Shown: one piece after another, positions 63,701 through 64,000 of the stretch
Position numbering within the stretch: position 1 is the first letter of the stretch
Layout: the number at the start of each line of letters is the position of its first letter
Origin: Aminobacter carboxidus
GTDB lineage: Bacteria; Pseudomonadota; Alphaproteobacteria; Rhizobiales; Rhizobiaceae
Length of the DNA: 64,000 nt
Assembly: GCF_014863355.1 (NCBI RefSeq)
Contig: NZ_JACZEP010000001.1
Span: forward strand, 1,488,001 to 1,552,000
Direction: 5' to 3'
Position numbers and translations under genes: made by a program
The notes under the pieces: model-generated
Databases searched by the model: none
What the model was told of the DNA's origin: nothing
What the model saw: the letters and a program-made list of their open reading frames with translations, nothing else

Positions 63701-64000
63701 AGTCGAGACGCAGCGCATCGGTAGCGCCCGGCGCATAGAGGTCGAGGATGCCGCCGCGCACGGCGAATTCGCCAACGCCGCGCACCGTCGGCACGCGCTC
63801 GAAGCCGGCGCGTTCGAGCCGCGCCACAAGCTGATTCATCTCGACCTGGTTGCCCGGCTTGGCCCGGAATTCCTGTGCTTCGATGGCGGCTGATGGAGGC
63901 ACGCGCTGCAGCAGCGCATTGGCAGTCGTCAAAACGATCGCCCGATGCGGCTCTTTGCGCAGCGCGATCATCGCCGCCAGCGCGTCGAGCCGGCGTGCCG
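60771..64000 (-). CDS. mfd: transcription-repair coupling factor Mfd (5' end beyond window)
   Basis: The C-terminal 1076 residues are present; the start lies to the right of base 64000. Visible domains in order are the UvrB-like N-terminal part (LEIHYASDG region and earlier), the RNA polymerase-interaction domain (GDIVVHADHGIGRFVG), and the RecG-like translocase with Walker A ICGDVGFGKTEVALRAA, DEEQHFGVKHKE, TLSATPIPRTLQLAL, RGRVGRSKVRAYA, and the C-terminal TRCF domain. It removes stalled RNA polymerase from damaged DNA and recruits UvrA. Confidence 0.97.
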   Translation of the reverse strand, partial: ARRLDALAAMIALRKEPHRAIVLTTANALLQRVPPSAAIEAQEFRAKPGNQVEMNQLVARLERAGFERVPTVRGVGEFAVRGGILDLYAPGATDALRLDFFGDTLETIRAFDVASQRTTGSRNSVTLQAMSEVALTPETISKFRRSYIEAFGAPSRDDALYAAVSEGRRFAGMEHWLPFYYSHLETIFDYLPDAPVVFDHLAREALGERHTLILDHYDSRRKQGEGKGLKDAVPYKPVAPEQMYLSPEEVFTALADQVNAELTPFDTPFSSGRKVLHAGSHAGRSFAEERADPNANVFDVVARHIADQRAAKRRVVVAGWTEGSLDRLTQILDEHHLGNLKRVSNLAEVEALKPGEAGLAVLPIEAGFESGELVFVAEQDILGDRLIRRSKKRKRAADFIAEASALSSGDIVVHADHGIGRFVGLKTIEAAGAPHDCLEIHYASDGRLFLPVENIELLSRYGSDTAEAQLDKLGGGAWQSRKAKLKRRLLEMAGQLIKLAAERHMREAPAMNPPDGVYGEFAARFPYEETDDQQSAIDSVMEDLGAGKPMDRLICGDVGFGKTEVALRAAFIAAMEGFQVAVVVPTTLLSRQHFKTFTQRFAGLPVKVRQASRLVGTKELAETKQGIADGTVDIVVGTHALLGSSIQFKNLGLLIIDEEQHFGVKHKERLKELKSDVHVLTLSATPIPRTLQLALTGVRELSLIATPPVDRMAVRSFISPFDPLVIRETLLRERYRGGHSFYVVPRIADLAEIQQFLQESVPELKVAVAHGQMPPGELDDIMNAFYDGQYDVLLSTTIVESGLDIPTANTLIVHRADMFGLAQLYQLRGRVGRSKVRAYALFTLPANRTLTTTAERRLKVLQSLDTLGAGFQLASHDLDIRGAGNLLGEEQSGHIKEVGFELYQQMLEEAVAELRGSGEAVDTGWSPLIAVGTAVMIPESYVPDLQLRLALYRRLGDLENTEEIDGFGAELIDRFGPLPEEVKHLLKIVFIKALCRKANVEKLDAGPKGVVVQFRKREFANPAGLVRYIAEQGSLAKIRPDHSVVFARDWPNPEKRLAGSAVIMTQLAKLAEQAA

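Overview
The window is GC-rich DNA from an alphaproteobacterium. The right flank carries a phosphatidylcholine synthase, an invasion-associated locus B family protein, HspQ, a FrnE-type DsbA protein and Mfd. That set points to Hyphomicrobiales, probably the Mesorhizobium/Aminobacter/Phyllobacteriaceae neighbourhood (inference from gene content). I see no tRNA, rRNA, CRISPR array, insertion sequence or phage gene. Coding density is high, and most genes lie in long operons with ATGA/GTGA overlaps.

About 1-52 kb is a large catabolic island. Its left block (1.5-11.6 kb, minus strand) encodes a quinone-oxidoreductase-like protein, a FadB-type hydratase/dehydrogenase, a two-subunit IpdAB-like CoA-transferase, an acyl-CoA dehydrogenase (ACAD), an aminoglycoside-phosphotransferase-like kinase, SDRs, a thiolase and a VOC protein. 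Next come an SDR plus acyl-CoA synthetase pair (11.8-14.2 kb) and a branched-chain-type ABC transporter with a fused double permease and trailing SDRs (14.3-20.8 kb). These are followed by a GMC oxidoreductase, an esterase, two paralogous solute-binding proteins, a luciferase-like monooxygenase with a flavin reductase, a LuxR-type regulator and a second acyl-CoA synthetase (21-33.5 kb). The 33.7-39.5 kb operon is a beta-oxidation set (unusual crotonase, ACAD pair, thiolase, PaaY-like protein, SDR). The 39.6-46.2 kb operon holds a second branched-chain-type transporter with a permease-ATPase fusion, a thioesterase, a second GMC enzyme and an aldo/keto reductase. A TIM-barrel isomerase and a BMP-family (nucleoside-type) transporter follow (46.4-52.2 kb).

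The most striking signal is a 20-bp element, roughly GTTAGTCCNTTCGGACGATG when read in the direction of transcription. It occurs about 13-15 times, only in the island, and always in the same orientation 32-133 bp before the first gene of an operon. It contains a GTCC-N4-GGAC dyad and would tie at least 13 transcription units into one regulon. The LuxR-type regulator (29780-30913) or the edge TetR (695-1432) are candidate partners.

Together the genes suggest uptake and complete breakdown of a cyclic or oxygenated carboxylate. Proposed order (inference): alcohol/ketone oxidation by SDR or GMC enzymes, oxygen insertion by the luciferase-like monooxygenase with its flavin reductase, ester or lactone hydrolysis, CoA activation, removal of a gamma-hydroxyl by a LvaA/LvaC-like kinase plus ACAD pair, then beta-oxidation and thiolysis. 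The real substrate cannot be read from the sequence.

From about 52.3 kb to the end the genes look housekeeping and lack the element: quinone oxidoreductase, pcs with a small coupled upstream ORF, a UbiH-like hydroxylase, an AEC transporter, hspQ, an IalB-like protein, a family-5 solute-binding protein, FrnE-like DsbA, and mfd running off the right edge.
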